Shown one piece after another: positions 21,285 through 33,252 of a DNA stretch of 64,000 nucleotides. Within the stretch, counting starts at the first letter, position 1. Each line of letters starts with the position of its first letter. The DNA comes from Vishniacozyma victoriae. Taxonomy: Eukaryota > Basidiomycota > Tremellomycetes > Tremellales > Bulleribasidiaceae. A program made the translations under genes and the position numbers. The notes under the pieces are model-generated. The model searched no databases and was not told where the DNA came from. It saw only the letters and a program-made list of their open reading frames with translations. The stretch is from the NCBI GenBank assembly GCA_017654735.1, contig JADPYG010000006.1, forward strand, positions 186,001 through 250,000. Reading direction: 5' to 3'.

Positions 21285-24200
21285 TCATGTGCGTAACTTG
21301 GCCAACGTAGCGCTGAAAGGATCCTTGCAATGAAGATGTGTCACTTCACCCCTGACTATCAGCTACTTTCTCTTCTAGTAAGATTTAGCTTACCGAGGTG
21401 CATGAACAGCAATAGCAGACTGTCCCAATCTCTTATGACATTGAGGACATCTGGTATCAGTCTGGATACGCACAAAGGTCGAAAGACTCACATTCTCTGA
21501 TCAGTGATCCTCACCCTCTTGACCTCTAAGCCCATGACAACCCTTTCAACCTCTTCCTTCCGAGCACTGATCAAGCTCTTCATTACTTTCCGCTCATGTA
21601 CTCGCCTGGTCCCATCGCGGAGGGTTCGGATGAAGAACGATCGGACTTCTTGCATTGTCACTAGGGGCGGTAACAGCTCGAGGACAGTGGCCGGATCGAG
21701 CTGGGTCGAGTGGTTTGCTAAGAGTGATAGAGCAGGCGCTAGGAGGAGAGTCTGATCTTTTTGTGGTAAGAGGTAGATTTTCAGTAGGAGGAGGAAGATT
21801 GCGCGATCCTGTATATCCGAGGTGGCGGAATAGATACGTGTACAGTACCTGTCATGTCAGCTTTGAACAATCCCGGTTGTAGCAGCTTACGTTTCGGCCG
21901 AGGTATAATCCTCAAGGCGATATACATATATACGAAGGGCCTCGTCATGCCGTCCCATCCGACCCAGTAAGATAGCCTTCATCTCTGGCATTTCTGAATC
22001 GTCAGCGGCATCCCAACGACTGGGGCAAAACCGACCATCGCCTTTTAGTTTGCCAAGCAATCGATTCGCTCGATAATACTGAGAAGTGTTCAACAGCTCG
22101 AGAAGTTTAGCTCTTATCTTCTCGTCGGTCCTGGCTTTCTCGAAATACAATTCTGCGAGCTTATCGTGGAATTCGGCAGAGGTATCGTCGAGATCACCAG
22201 TCAGATGTTCGAGATATCCAATACAAGCTTCTTTATTCGTCTTTTCTAGGAAAGTGACAATCTCTGGACGTGGCAGGGCTTCAACCTCAGGTTCATCCGC
22301 CGTGAAAATCTGAATGTTAGCTATCTCATCTGTGGTAGGAGGGGTGAGCTACGTACACTTAGCCCACGTTTTGGATCTTCTGCGAAAATCCACTTAGAAA
22401 AGTCGAAGATAGTCTTCAAATGGTCCGGCCCTAGCTTTTGCAGATATCGAATGATGGGCGGATATCGGTCTAATGGATCGTCCTCTTCTTTTGCCAATCT
22501 GCCATCAGCTCAGGACACTCAAGCTCGAAGAGACACTCACTCCTCAAGCATAGTGAGAGCCTTATCATGCATCTTCTTGCCTTGGTAGAGATCGATCAAG
22601 TCGCTATATTTCTGCTCGTCAGCATCATCGATCACAGTTATGACACACCTTTTGCGCCTTGAGCAATCCTTCAACTTCATGGACATCACACCAATTTTCG
22701 ATCCTACACAAACTTCCCACCAATATAGGTCTAGCCACGAGATACACCTTCAACAGCGCCGTGTAGATGATTTGAGCCATACGCAGTAATTGCTCCGGTT
22801 CCAGCTCGGTCATTGGAATAGAAGGTAAAGCGTGCAATTCCGAAGCTGCGAGTGAGGAGAGGGGTGAGAAAGAAGATTCGGAGGGGATACCGTTCGAAGC
22901 GATTGCTCCTGCTAGCTTTTGTCGGCGGTCGGATAGGAGGTACATTAACGCTTCCAGTGCTGCTCGAGGTGCCATCACTATATGTCAGCGGTGAGACATG
23001 GGTTAGAGTATAAACTGACCTTCATCACCCGACATGGGAGGTGCGGGCTTGTCCTTGTCCCCATCACTATGGATTGAGGCAGTGTCCTTGAGTGTATCCA
23101 TACTACTCTTCTTGCTCAGTCCGAGGTGCGGCAGGCGCAACAAGCTCTTCGTGTCATCCGATCCACCTTTTGTAGGAGCACTTGGCGGCTCCAGCCGAGC
23201 TCCTTCAACAGCCCCGAAAAGTTCCATCCACTTGTCTCTCTGAACATGGAGCGGACCTGATATCGTCTTGGCGGGGAAGGGCGAAATGACCAGAGCAGGG
23301 TTGACATTGAAGACCAGAAAGGTGTCTATCGCCGGTTGATAATTCCCCTTTGCGAACTGCGAGACCGCGTCTACAGTCTTGAGGTGGGGCAGGCGACGTT
23401 CCTGAGCATCAGATCGACACTCTCGGTGTTTTTCATCTGACTTACGGGTGAAAGACCACTCTCGCCAACCGATTCCACTAGACCAATCGCATCCATCGAC
23501 CGACCTTCACGTAACAGCTCATCCACTTCTTCACCTACATCACCGGCTCTCAGGGCCCAAATACTACTTCCTTCACTTTGCAGTAATGCCTTATCCGTAG
23601 GTGTTGAGCAGAATAAGACTTTCGTCGAAGCCTTCAGCGCATCGGCGGGAGAGCCCGGCTCGATTCCGTTAACGGGCAATAGTGATGAGATGGTCAATGA
23701 GCCCGCTGTTGGAGACGGTATCGGGAGTGACCGACGTTGGAGGAGGGTCGGACCAAGATGGATGTTGATGGAGGAAGATGATTGCGCGGCTGAAGATGAG
23801 GTAATTGTCGGTACGACAGAGTAAATGTATGGATTTGAAAACGCTAGATCATCAGCTCAACATTGACAGTGTATGAATCTGACTGACCGAGAGCTTCAGG
23901 TGGAGCTTGCCATTGTATCGAGTCCTGCCGTGTGAAACTCCCTTCTGACGAGTAGAAACCTCCGAATTCTGATTGTTCAGCTATGTTTCTCGTCTGAACA
24001 GAGTCTGACTAACCTTGTCTTGCGAGTAGCACCTCTCCACCGAAAGTGCTGGTTCCAACAGGTAGAGTAGCTTTCGCCCCCAAACCAACGTATCCACCCA
24101 AGCCCGACAATGCTCCACCGACACCTAGACCCATACCACTTCCAGCACTCTCCTGACCCGCAGCCTGACCAGCACCATTCTCCTTACTTGTTCCACTAGG

Positions 24201-24981
24201 TCCAGCTGTAGGCTGGGGTAATGGGTTATTCGGTAAATCAACTACTGATAGTGGTTGTTTGGGATTCGAAATTGGGTCGATATGGAGAATAGCTGATGTT
24301 GTAGGCGAGTAGAGTAAGTGGACTGTATCGGGCATACTCGACCCGGAGGATTGTATGATGACAGTCCGAGGTGAATGAGCAAGGGCGAGTTCTAACCCAT
24401 CCTTGATTGCACTTTTTCCAGTCCCGTATACTACCACTTTCTTTCGACATCCCACTACTAGCATATCCCTTTTCACCTGACTCTCGGCTTCTGGATCATT
24501 CGGGTCAGTCTTGCTGTTCTTCTTGAAGGTAGCGGTGTATGAAGCAATCTCGAAGCAGTGGGCTGTGCGAGCCTGTGATAGGGATACGATAGCCTTCTTG
24601 GACATTTCAGGTGGGCTATGAAGGGTGACAGTTGAGTCTAGTAGTCAGCCCACGAAGCTCAAAGGACAGAAGACATACCAGTCAAGATAACTAGCTGATT
24701 CGTCGCAGGTAAAAAGCCAATCTGGTCGATACTCCTCCTAGAGACATTATGTGATTTTAGAAGCTTGACCACCGGTACTCCACTGTTTGACTCCTCTACA
24801 TCTGCCGGTAGCTCGAAAGAATACACCTGGACTTGCCCGGTCGCTAGCCCGACATACAGCCTGTCCCCTGAAAGTTAGCTCCGGCATTAGGATTGCTGCG
24901 ATACGCCTTACCATATTGGCAAAGGGCCGATACTCGAGCCTTCAGACCCGGTAACAACGGGTGAAGGGACGCTCCTGGCAT
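21285..24981 (-). CDS. VPS39: HOPS subunit Vps39/Vam6
   Basis: The start at 24981 gives MPGASLHPLLPGLKARVSAL, then YGDRLYVGLATGQVQVYSF, the first blade of the N-terminal citron-homology (CNH) beta-propeller. It continues with FLPATNQLVILTDSTVTLH and CRKKVVVYGTG. The C-terminal half is a helical clathrin-repeat solenoid, for example KIRAKLLELLNTSQYYRA and MPEMKAILLGRMGRHDEALRIYVYRL. The protein ends with a zinc-binding motif CPQCHKRLGQSAIAVH...HLHC, as in Vps39/Vam6. Vps39 tethers HOPS to Rab7 at the vacuole and joins mitochondria-vacuole contacts. About ten small introns interrupt it, and a Gly/Ser-rich insert near 24050-24200 breaks the propeller. Length fits the family. Confidence 0.88.
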
Positions 24982-25315
24982 TTGATTGATCCCTATACCG
25001 AGGTGCTCGAGAGAGTGTGAGAGAGGTTAGGTTGCTCGCTGGATGCTGGTACGCTCGTATGACGTTCTGCAACTCCGGATAAATAGACCGCTTAAACTCT
25101 ATACGCTCACTCGGCTGCTCAGTACAGACATTACTGTACGATCAACCACATAGACATCCTTGCTTCAATCAACAACATCAACTACTCTCCAATAGGAACC
25201 ATTGAGAGTAACTGAGCTACTAGAGGTCATCATCAATCGAAAAGCCTCCCATCTCACCAAATCTATTCCCTCATCGTTCCCTCAGCCGGACATCCCCCAC
25301 CCCAACACACCCACA
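24982..25315. promoter_or_regulatory. Divergent promoter of VPS39 and OST4, 334 bp
   Basis: No gene, repeat or clear TATA box was seen. CA-rich pyrimidine/adenine leader sequence precedes OST4. Confidence 0.4.
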
Positions 25316-25514
25316 ATGATCTCCGATACAACATTAACGAACCTCTCAAACGGATTGGGAGTCTCGGCAATGCTCTTGATAGTTGTCTACCACTTCATTG
25401 CAGTGAATGGAAAGAGGATGGAGGCACAAGGTGGAAAGACGGTAGCTGATTTGGTGGGTGCTATTGTCGAACAAAGGATTATACTGATTTTGATAGATTG
25501 TGCCCAAATTATAG
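25316..25514 (+). CDS. OST4: Oligosaccharyltransferase subunit Ost4
   Basis: Exon 1 (25316-25453) starts MISDTTLTNLSNGLGVSAML and contains one hydrophobic helix ending IVVYHFIAVNG. This matches the tiny Ost4 subunit, whose fungal form begins MISD and has one TM ending in I-x-Y-H. An intron 25454-25496 (GTGGGT...ACTGAT...TAG) joins to IVPKL and a stop, giving 47 residues; without splicing the frame runs on to 72. Yeast Ost4 is 36 residues, so this has a short extension. It stabilises Stt3-Ost3 in the ER membrane for N-glycosylation. It is below most gene-finder length cut-offs. Confidence 0.8.
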
Positions 25515-25939
25515 CTGGTGGTCTCTCGTCTTGAGGCAGTACTACTAGATCGGAAGGGCCTCGTAGGAAGCAGGGACCAGGACATAGCTGGGGGCTGTGA
25601 GAATCGGAGAGGAAGGATATTAGAATGTAGAGCTTGATTGACCAAGCAATGTAATTGTACCATGATGTATCCCCGGCCGTATAGTCATTCTGCTTGATCA
25701 GGATTCTCGATCGATCGCGCATGGTGTTGGAGAGAGCGTCTCGGTATATCAGTCTGTATTCATGGCTTCGGCTTCGCGGCAAGTACGGTCACTCTGTACC
25801 TCGTCCTTTCCATTGTTCACTTCTCATCTTTGCTTTCCTACCGTCATCCCTCCCGCAGATCATCGCCTTCCTGCCACTCTAGACTCATTTACCCATACTC
25901 GGGCATTCCACGAATCTCACGACGGCCCGCGATCTCGAT
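25515..25939. other. Intergenic, 425 bp
   Basis: It lies between OST4 and the macro-domain gene, on the same strand. Frames on both strands are open for 60-130 codons but have no recognisable content. Nothing else was seen. Confidence 0.45.
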
Positions 25940-26904
25940 ATGCCTACATCCAGGACCGCTATAACGGACCCATCCTCCATCCCCACTCTGGCAGGTCTAT
26001 GGGCTCAGAGTGAACTACAAAAGCACCCCAAACCCGAGGCTAAGCCTAACGACGAGATCAATAGGAGAGTCTCAATATGGAGAGGTAAGCATATCTCACA
26101 TGCCCATGAGCAGGACTGATATATAGGTGATATCACAAAACTAAAGGTATGACATCTGCTCTTTGGTGGGACTGATGTGATAGGTGGACATGATTGTCAA
26201 TGCTGCCAACTCATCATTACTAGGCGGGGGAGGTGTTGATGGTGCTATCCATAGTGCTGCTGGTAGAGGATTAGTGGAGGAATGTGAATTATTTGATGGA
26301 TGCGAGACTGGCGAGACTAGGGTCACGGGTGGTTATAATGTGCGTTCACCATCTGATTTAATTCTTGAGTGTCGGCGTCAAGATAGCTGACGGACAGCTC
26401 CCAGCGAGAATGGTAGCTCATACTGTTGGACCTGTGTATCGAAGTGAAAAAGACCCGGCTAGAGCCTTGAAATCCTGTTACGCATCAAGCCTTTACTGTT
26501 GTAAAGCTTACGGAGGGGGTAGTATCGCATTCAGTAGTATCTCCACTGGGATCTGTGAGTCCCCCATCTTCTCCCCAGTAACCACTAATATCTCAGATGG
26601 ATACCCAATGGCTGAGGCTGTTGCAGAAGCTACATTTATAGTTCGCCAATTCCTCGAAGACCCGGATAATGATTCTGTACGACCTCCTCTCTGTTATAGG
26701 CAGCACTGACGATAACAGGTGACGAGGGTGATCTTCGTTGTGTTTTCCGAAAAGGATGAGAAGATGTATCGAAAGGGTATCACTGTTCAGTTCCCACCTC
26801 ATGGCAGTGACGAGGTGGAGTCGGAAGCTGTCGACAAGGATGACGTCGAGGAGAAAGGGGAGACCGAGGATAGCAAGGGAAAGGAGGAGAAATCGAAGAA
26901 GTGA
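25940..26904 (+). CDS. Macro-domain protein (ADP-ribose/O-acetyl-ADP-ribose hydrolase type)
   Basis: Six exons. After a short head comes [34 protein letters not shown] and on, including the catalytic/binding signature N-A-A-N-x-x-L-x-G-G-G-V-D-x-[13 protein letters not shown] with [12 protein letters not shown] and [19 protein letters not shown] follow; the last is the loop contacting the distal ribose. These are the motifs of MacroD-type enzymes, which remove ADP-ribose from acidic residues and hydrolyse O-acetyl-ADP-ribose. The C-terminus is a highly charged Glu/Lys tail (about 35 residues), unlike bacterial members. The intron at 26155-26184 is very short. Class is firm; substrate inferred. 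Confidence 0.88.
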
Positions 26905-27062
26905 TTTCTCCAGTGATCATCTCTCCAGGACACCTTAGAAATCTGTCACGACAAGTCTGTAAATGATCTATTTATTTGTACATCAACAATCATGTATAAA
27001 AGGAAAAACGTTATCTACAAATCGTATCGTGAACCATAATAGCACAGCGAGTCTGGATTTCT

Positions 27063-28830
27063 CTATCGCTCACCTCTCGGCGTAAGAAGCCTAGCTACAA
27101 ACCACCTTCCAATAACTTTAATCATATTCCCACCAGGAGTGATATCTGCCAAACTACCTAGTAAAGGTGATAGACCAGCATGATGCCTGTATCGGGGGTA
27201 TTTATCTTCGATGGCTCGCCTGACTGATGAGTAGAGGAGGGCGTCGTCTACTGCGAATATCTTTGAGAGGAGGGCGAGTCGGGAGGCTAGGACCTGGCTG
27301 TTAGCTTGCTCTCAAAGGAACTGCGATGTCAGCTTACTACGTCTTTGCCTATTTTATCAGCAGCGTTCCGGAAAGGGAAAAGTATGACATACCTTGTGAA
27401 CCTGAAGAATTCATAGCTTCGGCTTGAGCAGTGGCGCTGATGAGTCAGCTCTATCAGAAGTCGGATCTTTCAGCTTACTTTGCAAATGCTCCATCTAGGA
27501 TCCTTTTTCGACCGGAGCTACTGGTCGAGCTATCTCCACTGCCCAGGCGACTGGATTGCGGGGAACGCTCCAAGCGGGATACCATCGGGCCTGCAATCGT
27601 CAGCTTCTGCTCCCTCGCACCAAAAAGCTGCTCACCGACGACAACCTCGCAAACGTCGATCCCCACATCACCAAGCTCCTCTCGAAGTAGTTTTGCAGCC
27701 TCAGCCCTAGCTGCTCCAATCATCCTCATAGCGCCTGGTAGACCTTGTATAGCCTCTTCATCTTCTCCAGGTACCTCATCCGATCCAGATCCACCATTGA
27801 CGAAAACAATCCTTCCCCGACTGACCGCTAGTAAGTCTGATAACTCCCTGATGACAGATAGAGGATCCATGACATTTGTCCGATACAATGAGAGGAGTGT
27901 TTGATCGTCGCTCAAAGCAAGTGATGCGGGTGGTAAGCGCGGAGGAAGGGTCATGCCCCATGTCGGAGAATGTGATTGAGAGCTAAAGTCGGGCACGATA
28001 GGTAATATGTCGGGGTACGAAGGAGGTGAAGGTGGGATGATTCGGATAGTACCTCCTGGACTAGTTATTGTTTTGGCCCTCTTTGGTGTCCTCGAAGCAC
28101 AGACGACAGCAGTCAAGCTGAGACCATTATCGAGACAGTATGCCCGAACAGTTTCTCCGGCATGTGCGAAGCGGTTCTGGTTCCCTTGGTTCTTTCGTGT
28201 CCAAGAGTCGTGGGTTTGTAGAACGAATGTTTCGGGGTCGGTTATTACCGGTACGACCGCTCCTGGATGTGATGGGTATCTAGCTCTTAGACGTTTCTGA
28301 ATCCCAGACCAAGCGAGGAGTAGTGTCGGTAGAGCGGATGTGGTTGGTGGAGAATCCGGTGCGGGGAGGGGTACGAGTGGAAATACTGTATATCCAGATT
28401 TAGCCAATTGGAGTGTTAACGACTGGCCAGTTGCTACTCGTCAGTATCGATTCAAGATAGTTGACATACCTTCATTGGCACCAACAACGACTACAGCCAG
28501 ACCGCGCCCCGCTTCTCCTCCCAACTTCTTCTCGCTTCGAGGCTGGTACCGAACAACCTCGCCGCCACCTACGATTACCAATGCAGACTTGAATAAATCA
28601 TGAACGAGGGATGTGGTAGCTTCAATAGATAAGGATATAAGAGCGGTGATATCCTGTGTAAGGGATAGCAGGGCGAGTGCAGAGGGTGATAAAGCCGATT
28701 CTGAGGTCGAAGAGGTGGGTGAGCCGTATCGCGACATTGGCGCTGAAATTGGTGGAGTAGCGATTGGCATGGTGGTTTGAGGGAGAGGATTCGAGATAGA
28801 AGGAGAGTTTGAAGTGTTTGAGTCGCCCAT
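27063..28830 (-). CDS. Rossmann-fold protein, DUF1776-like (SDR-related), unknown function
   Basis: The N-terminal region is Pro/Ser-rich, then a helical stretch (LSLTQDITALISLSIEAT). GRGLAVVVVGANEATGQSL follows with TLQLAKSGYTVFPLVPL, a beta-alpha-beta dinucleotide-binding motif of the short-chain dehydrogenase type. Later segments (LSVIRELSDLLAVSRGRIVFVNGGSG; GAMRMIGAARAEAAKLLREEL) resemble the active-site strand and helix region, with YRTNVMDPLSVI before them, but I see no Y-x-x-x-K catalytic pair. Ascomycete proteins of the DUF1776 family, partly mitochondrial, have this layout. The C-terminus (RYRHHAGLSPLLGSLADI, then VIGRWFVARLLTPRGER) is well ordered. It converges with the macro-domain gene. 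Assignment to DUF1776 is from memory of the layout. Confidence 0.6.
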
Positions 28831-29230
28831 TCCTCCTATTTGTATCCCGATAATTGTGAACCGTTACGGCTAGAACGCGATCTACCGGATGGTTCTGTGT
28901 CACTTCATACTGATTATTCCCTGTGAGATGGTTGAAGTTCCTCCGTTCCTCGCCGTTGACAATTCAGCTCTACTGGTGAGAACTGAGGTACCTCTGATTA
29001 GATATAATGATAAGATTCGGTAATGAGGTGTCTGTATACCCACCACAGACAGATAGAGTGAGAAACCAGGAACGTGATCGGCGTAATACATTTCCCACGG
29101 TATACACTCTCAAAAGTCCCAAGATTCGGAACAAGGCGTGATAAGATCATCATGACGACTCGATATACTTAAAGTATATATACTCGCACCCAACACTCTC
29201 GGCACGTCTATCTCCAACACACAGTACACA
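28831..29230. promoter_or_regulatory. SER1: Divergent promoter, 400 bp, with TATA-like palindrome before SER1
   Basis: AGTATATATACT at 29173-29184 is a perfect palindrome 47 bp before the SER1 start codon and is the likely TATA element. No repeat or RNA gene was seen in the rest. Confidence 0.5.
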
Positions 29231-30534
29231 ATGTCGGAATCAAGAGAGAACGTACACAATTTCGCAGCTGGTCCTTCGCCCCTGCCTACTCCTGTTCTGC
29301 AGAAAGCAGCCGAGGGACTACTTAATTACAATGGGACCGGAATGGGAGTTTGCGAATTAAGTCACCGTGGTAAAGATTTCAAGGCTATTATCGAGGGTGC
29401 TGAAGGTAAGCTGGCAATTACCTGAGACGAAATAGCTGACTCTCAGCCAATCTCCGTAAACTACTAGCTATTCCCGATGATTATGCCGTCCTCTTTTCAC
29501 AAGGAGGTGGAACTACCCAGTTCTCATCTACCGTCCTCAACTTGCTAGCCTACCGACGACTACAAAAGAAGGAAGAGACTTTCACACCACCTACTATCGA
29601 TTATGTCGTTACTGGCTCTTGGTCTTCCAAAGCCCATGCAGAGGCTCAGCGACTATCAACCCCTTCTTCGTCCGATCAGCAACCATACGCCAAACCACGT
29701 ATTGCCGCAACTTCCAAACCATCGAAATACACTACACTCCCCAAACACGAGGAGTACGATTTCTCAGAAGACGCTGCTTTCGTATACTACTGCGAGAACG
29801 AGACTATTAACGGTATTCAATTCCCAACCGATACTTCCTCCCCATACTCGTTCCCATTCGATAAAATCCCAGCAAACGTTCCCTTGGTTGCGGATTACTC
29901 GTCATCATTCATTTCGAGGCCTATACCAAATTTGGAAAGGCACGCTGTGATTTACGCTGGAGCCCAGAAAAACCTCGGTCCATCCGGTGTAACTGTCCTA
30001 ATTGTCCGTAAAGATTTCTTGGTCGATACCACAGAAGCCATGAATTTGGGTAATGTACCAGCCGTTCCCATTCAGAACGAATACAAGATCTTAGCAGACA
30101 ATGGATCATTATACAACACCCCACCAACGTTCCCAATTTACGTCTCGGCTTTGGTCCTCGAGTACTTGATCGGCGAGAAGGGAGGTATCAAAGGTGTAGA
30201 AGAGACAAATCGAAAGAAGGCAGAATTGATCTACGCCACCCTGAATAAAGCTGAGGAAGAGGGTAAAGTCAAGATTGTAGTCAGGGAGAAGGATGCTAGG
30301 AGTTGGATGAACGTCTGTTTCGAAATTACAAATGATGGAGAGAAGAAGTTCTTAGAGGGAGCAGAAGCAAAGGGATTCAGGCAATTGAAGGGGCATCGAT
30401 CTGTTGGTGGTACGTCTCAGTCTCTGTGTATCGACTCTAGCTCATCTTCAGGTATTCGGGCATCGCTGTATAATGCTGTATCGCTCGAGTCTGTTCAGGC
30501 TCTCTGCGAGTATATCAAGGCATTCTCTGCGTAG
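29231..30534 (+). CDS. SER1: Phosphoserine aminotransferase
   Basis: Three exons; introns near 29406-29448 and 30411-30451. It starts with NFAAGPSPLPTPVLQKAAEG, followed by GTGMGVCELSHRGKDF and LFSQGGGTTQFSSTVLNLL, all class V aminotransferase signatures of PSAT. VVTGSWSSKAHAEAQRL and VADYSSSFISRPI lead to YAGAQKNLGPSGVTVLIVR, where the lysine of AQKN binds pyridoxal phosphate. A short Ser/Pro insert (LSTPSSSDQQPYAKP) is common in fungi. The enzyme converts 3-phosphohydroxypyruvate and glutamate to phosphoserine in serine synthesis, in the cytosol. Full length, no missing key residue. Confidence 0.96.
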
Positions 30535-30674
30535 ATGTCCATATTCAGGCTTGCAGTCACACTCGATTTTAGGGGAAAAACAACCTCCAATCAATAGAGC
30601 AAATCTCGTCACGCAGCATGCATACTTGACGATTGTTTTCTGGTCCATTTCCTTTGGTTCTGATGGTATCTCCT

Positions 30675-30707
30675 CATTCATTCATTCATTCATTCATTCA
30701 TTCATTC
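30675..30707 (+). repeat. (CATT)n microsatellite
   Basis: About eight uninterrupted CATT units lie in the convergent region between SER1 and the next gene, probably in SER1's 3' UTR. Confidence 0.92.
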
Positions 30708-30793
30708 TCGTGCATCCATTCCCCTTTCGTGCATACCTCGATTCTGTCATCAGCGCGACGCTGAGAATGGGAGATGACGAGCTCACCATCATT

Positions 30794-33054
30794 CTACAAC
30801 TTGAAGGCCCTGCCCTGTCCATCAACTCCCCCCCTCTTGATATCCTTCTTCAAAGCATACCCCCCGAGGGAATTATTCGAGATAACCCTCTTGACCTTCT
30901 GACCTTTCCATTCATTCTTCCAATCCTCCCCAGGATCAGGTCGAGCAGCTTCAGCAGTTCGTAAATACGATAAATCCTTCGGCTTGGGATTTAGAAGTTC
31001 CATATTCCTTCGAGGAGTTCCAGTCCATTGCATTTCATCTACTTGATATTGCTGTTGTTGTTGGTCGATTTTCCTTGCGCCATTCGGAATAGTAGCGATG
31101 GTGTAACTGTTCGTCGGCTGGGCTGGTCGGGTGGGCGGTTGAAATACTGTGATCTTACTATACCTGGATGCAGGTACTGGCTTTCGACCTTGTTGAGCCG
31201 GCCCGTGTTGTGGGAATAGGGCAGTCATGGGTCTGGAGCTAAATTGTGAATAGTCGTCTTTTCGATTCATTGATTTACTGGCGTATCGACTTGGTTTCCT
31301 AAGGGTCGACCATTCTTCCTCTTCTTCCTTGATCTCGTCGTCTTCTGAGAAGGAAGAGATTAATTCCTTGTCGGGATTGAACTGTCTGAGCGGAGGTGCG
31401 GGAGCGGCGAGCGAGTTCCGATCATAGCCAGCCTGCCTTGATTGTCCTGTTGATCAGCTTTCGCTCAACGCGGCTGTGCAAGCTTACCTTGATTTGCCAT
31501 CTTCTGTAAATGAGCGATTTGGAACGACTTGTCCCTGATTGGAATGGGATTGATAATACCCCCATTGCCAGACCTTCCATATTTACCGACAACTGGAGAG
31601 CTGTAGGGCAGCTGACTTGATGACGTCGCATAATCGGATATATGGGGTTTGTTCGATATATGAGTCATAGTGGACGGATCATCATTGTCGCATTGCGATC
31701 CAGCTTCGGGAGTGAAGACCCCATCGACCGCTTCGGTTCGATTGATTTGATCGGGGGATGGGACGAGTTTGACTTGTTGAGGGACATTCTCGAATAGTGC
31801 GCTAAACCATTTAGGTTTACTTGAACCTTTGAGAGTAGCGGAAGAAGCGTGTAGGGTAGCATCAGTATCGGAGGGTGGATCGATGGACTCGTTATCGTCG
31901 TCGTCATCTAGGATAATCTCTGCCGATTTGAATGTCTTGTTCTTGCTACTCGAAGCGTTCTTGTCATTATTGTTTTTGTCGAGCTCCTTTTTGGTTAATG
32001 GAATGAGCTTGTCGAGGTCAACCTGTGGGGGTCGCTGCTTGACGGGCAAGCTCTTCATTCTTTCAAACCCTTTGATGATGGGGAAGTCGTCGGTTGGGCC
32101 AGCTCCGGCAGCTATAGCATTAGCTCGAGGAAATGTTTCACTTTGAGCACAATTACGTAGTCGACCAAACTTGAGACTACTCTCTGCCTCTTCAGCATCC
32201 TTCTTCCCCTTCCCCTTTGTTTTGGTACCGGTACACTTCGTCGCTGCCTTACCCCTCTTTACCGGTTCCTTCTTTTCCACTGCCTTGGCAATCTTTGGCT
32301 TTTTTACTTTATCCTTATCGACCGCGTCTAATTGTTGAAGGATGGAAGGAGCAGGAGGAGGAGAAACTGCAGGGGTCTTTCGTTTCTTACTCTGATTGGA
32401 AGCGCCAGCGAGAGCGGCCGCGGTAGTGAAACCGGTTTTAGGAAATGGTTTCGAAGGTCCTTTCGAGCGACCCCTCGCGTCTAGCCATCCACCGGGCTGA
32501 TAAGAATTGTTGGAGTATCGTTTCTTTTCATCTTTCTTCGCAGGTGGAAGTTGGATAGCGGCGGGAACGATGGGTGGACCACCTGCTCTAGCTGCTCTTT
32601 CTTCCGCTTCATTCCATTCGGCGTAACTTGAATAACCGCCGAATTTGAGCTTCTTTTCTTTCTTCTTCTTCTTGTTGAGTGGGTCTTCAGTATCTTCTTT
32701 AATATCTTCAATGAACTTCTTGATAACATCGTCTTTAGAATCTTGAATATTCTCTTTATCAGGGATTGATTTCTTCGGTTTCGACTTTCCCTTCTTTTCT
32801 TCCTTCTTGCCATCTTCTTTTGTACTGGGAGCTTGAATGGGAGGAGTAGGTTTGGACTTGGCTTTAGCTGCCCTACCTTGAGCGATAGTGAATGGAGTTC
32901 GAGTGAATTCTGTTAAATCGAAGCGATTCGAGATATCGAGATTTGCAGTTGCGATGAATCCTGGGTCATAGTCAGACAAATCTGCTTCAGAGGGGGTTTC
33001 ATCCCTGTATGATCTATCCCAGGTAGGTTCTACTACCTTTCCGGATGGCTTCAT
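30794..33054 (-). CDS. Hypothetical Lys/Ser-rich protein, probably nuclear
   Basis: Two exons joined across a small intron near 31446-31488 give about 740 residues. I do not recognise a family. The head (MKPSGKVVEPTWDRSYRDE) is followed by Lys-rich blocks such as KKEEKKGKSKPKKSIPDKEN and KKKKKEKKLKFGGYSSYAEW, which look like nuclear-localisation signals. A short ordered segment reads DFPIIKGFERMKSLPVKQR. The C-terminal part has QVDEMQWTGTPRRNMEL and GGYALKKDIKRGG. Most of it is predicted by eye to be disordered. It shares a 198-bp divergent promoter with TAF5. A methionine 20 codons upstream is possible but gives an odd hydrophobic start. Confidence 0.6.
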
Positions 33055-33252
33055 TGTTGTCTTGTAGTGTTTGATGATGATACTGAGGAAAGGAAAGGAA
33101 ATGAGTAGTTGCATGCAAGGTGGGTGTCGAGGGTGGAGGAGAGAGCGGAAGCAAATTCACCGGAGATGGATGTTGACTGAACTAACTCTACTACAACTAC
33201 TATACTTGGACTTTACAGAGACCCATCCGTGTGGGTAGAACTAGTATCAACC

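Noticed and set aside
27431..27904. 157-codon plus-strand frame
   Set aside because: It is antisense to the Rossmann-like gene whose minus-strand frame carries the nucleotide-binding motif.
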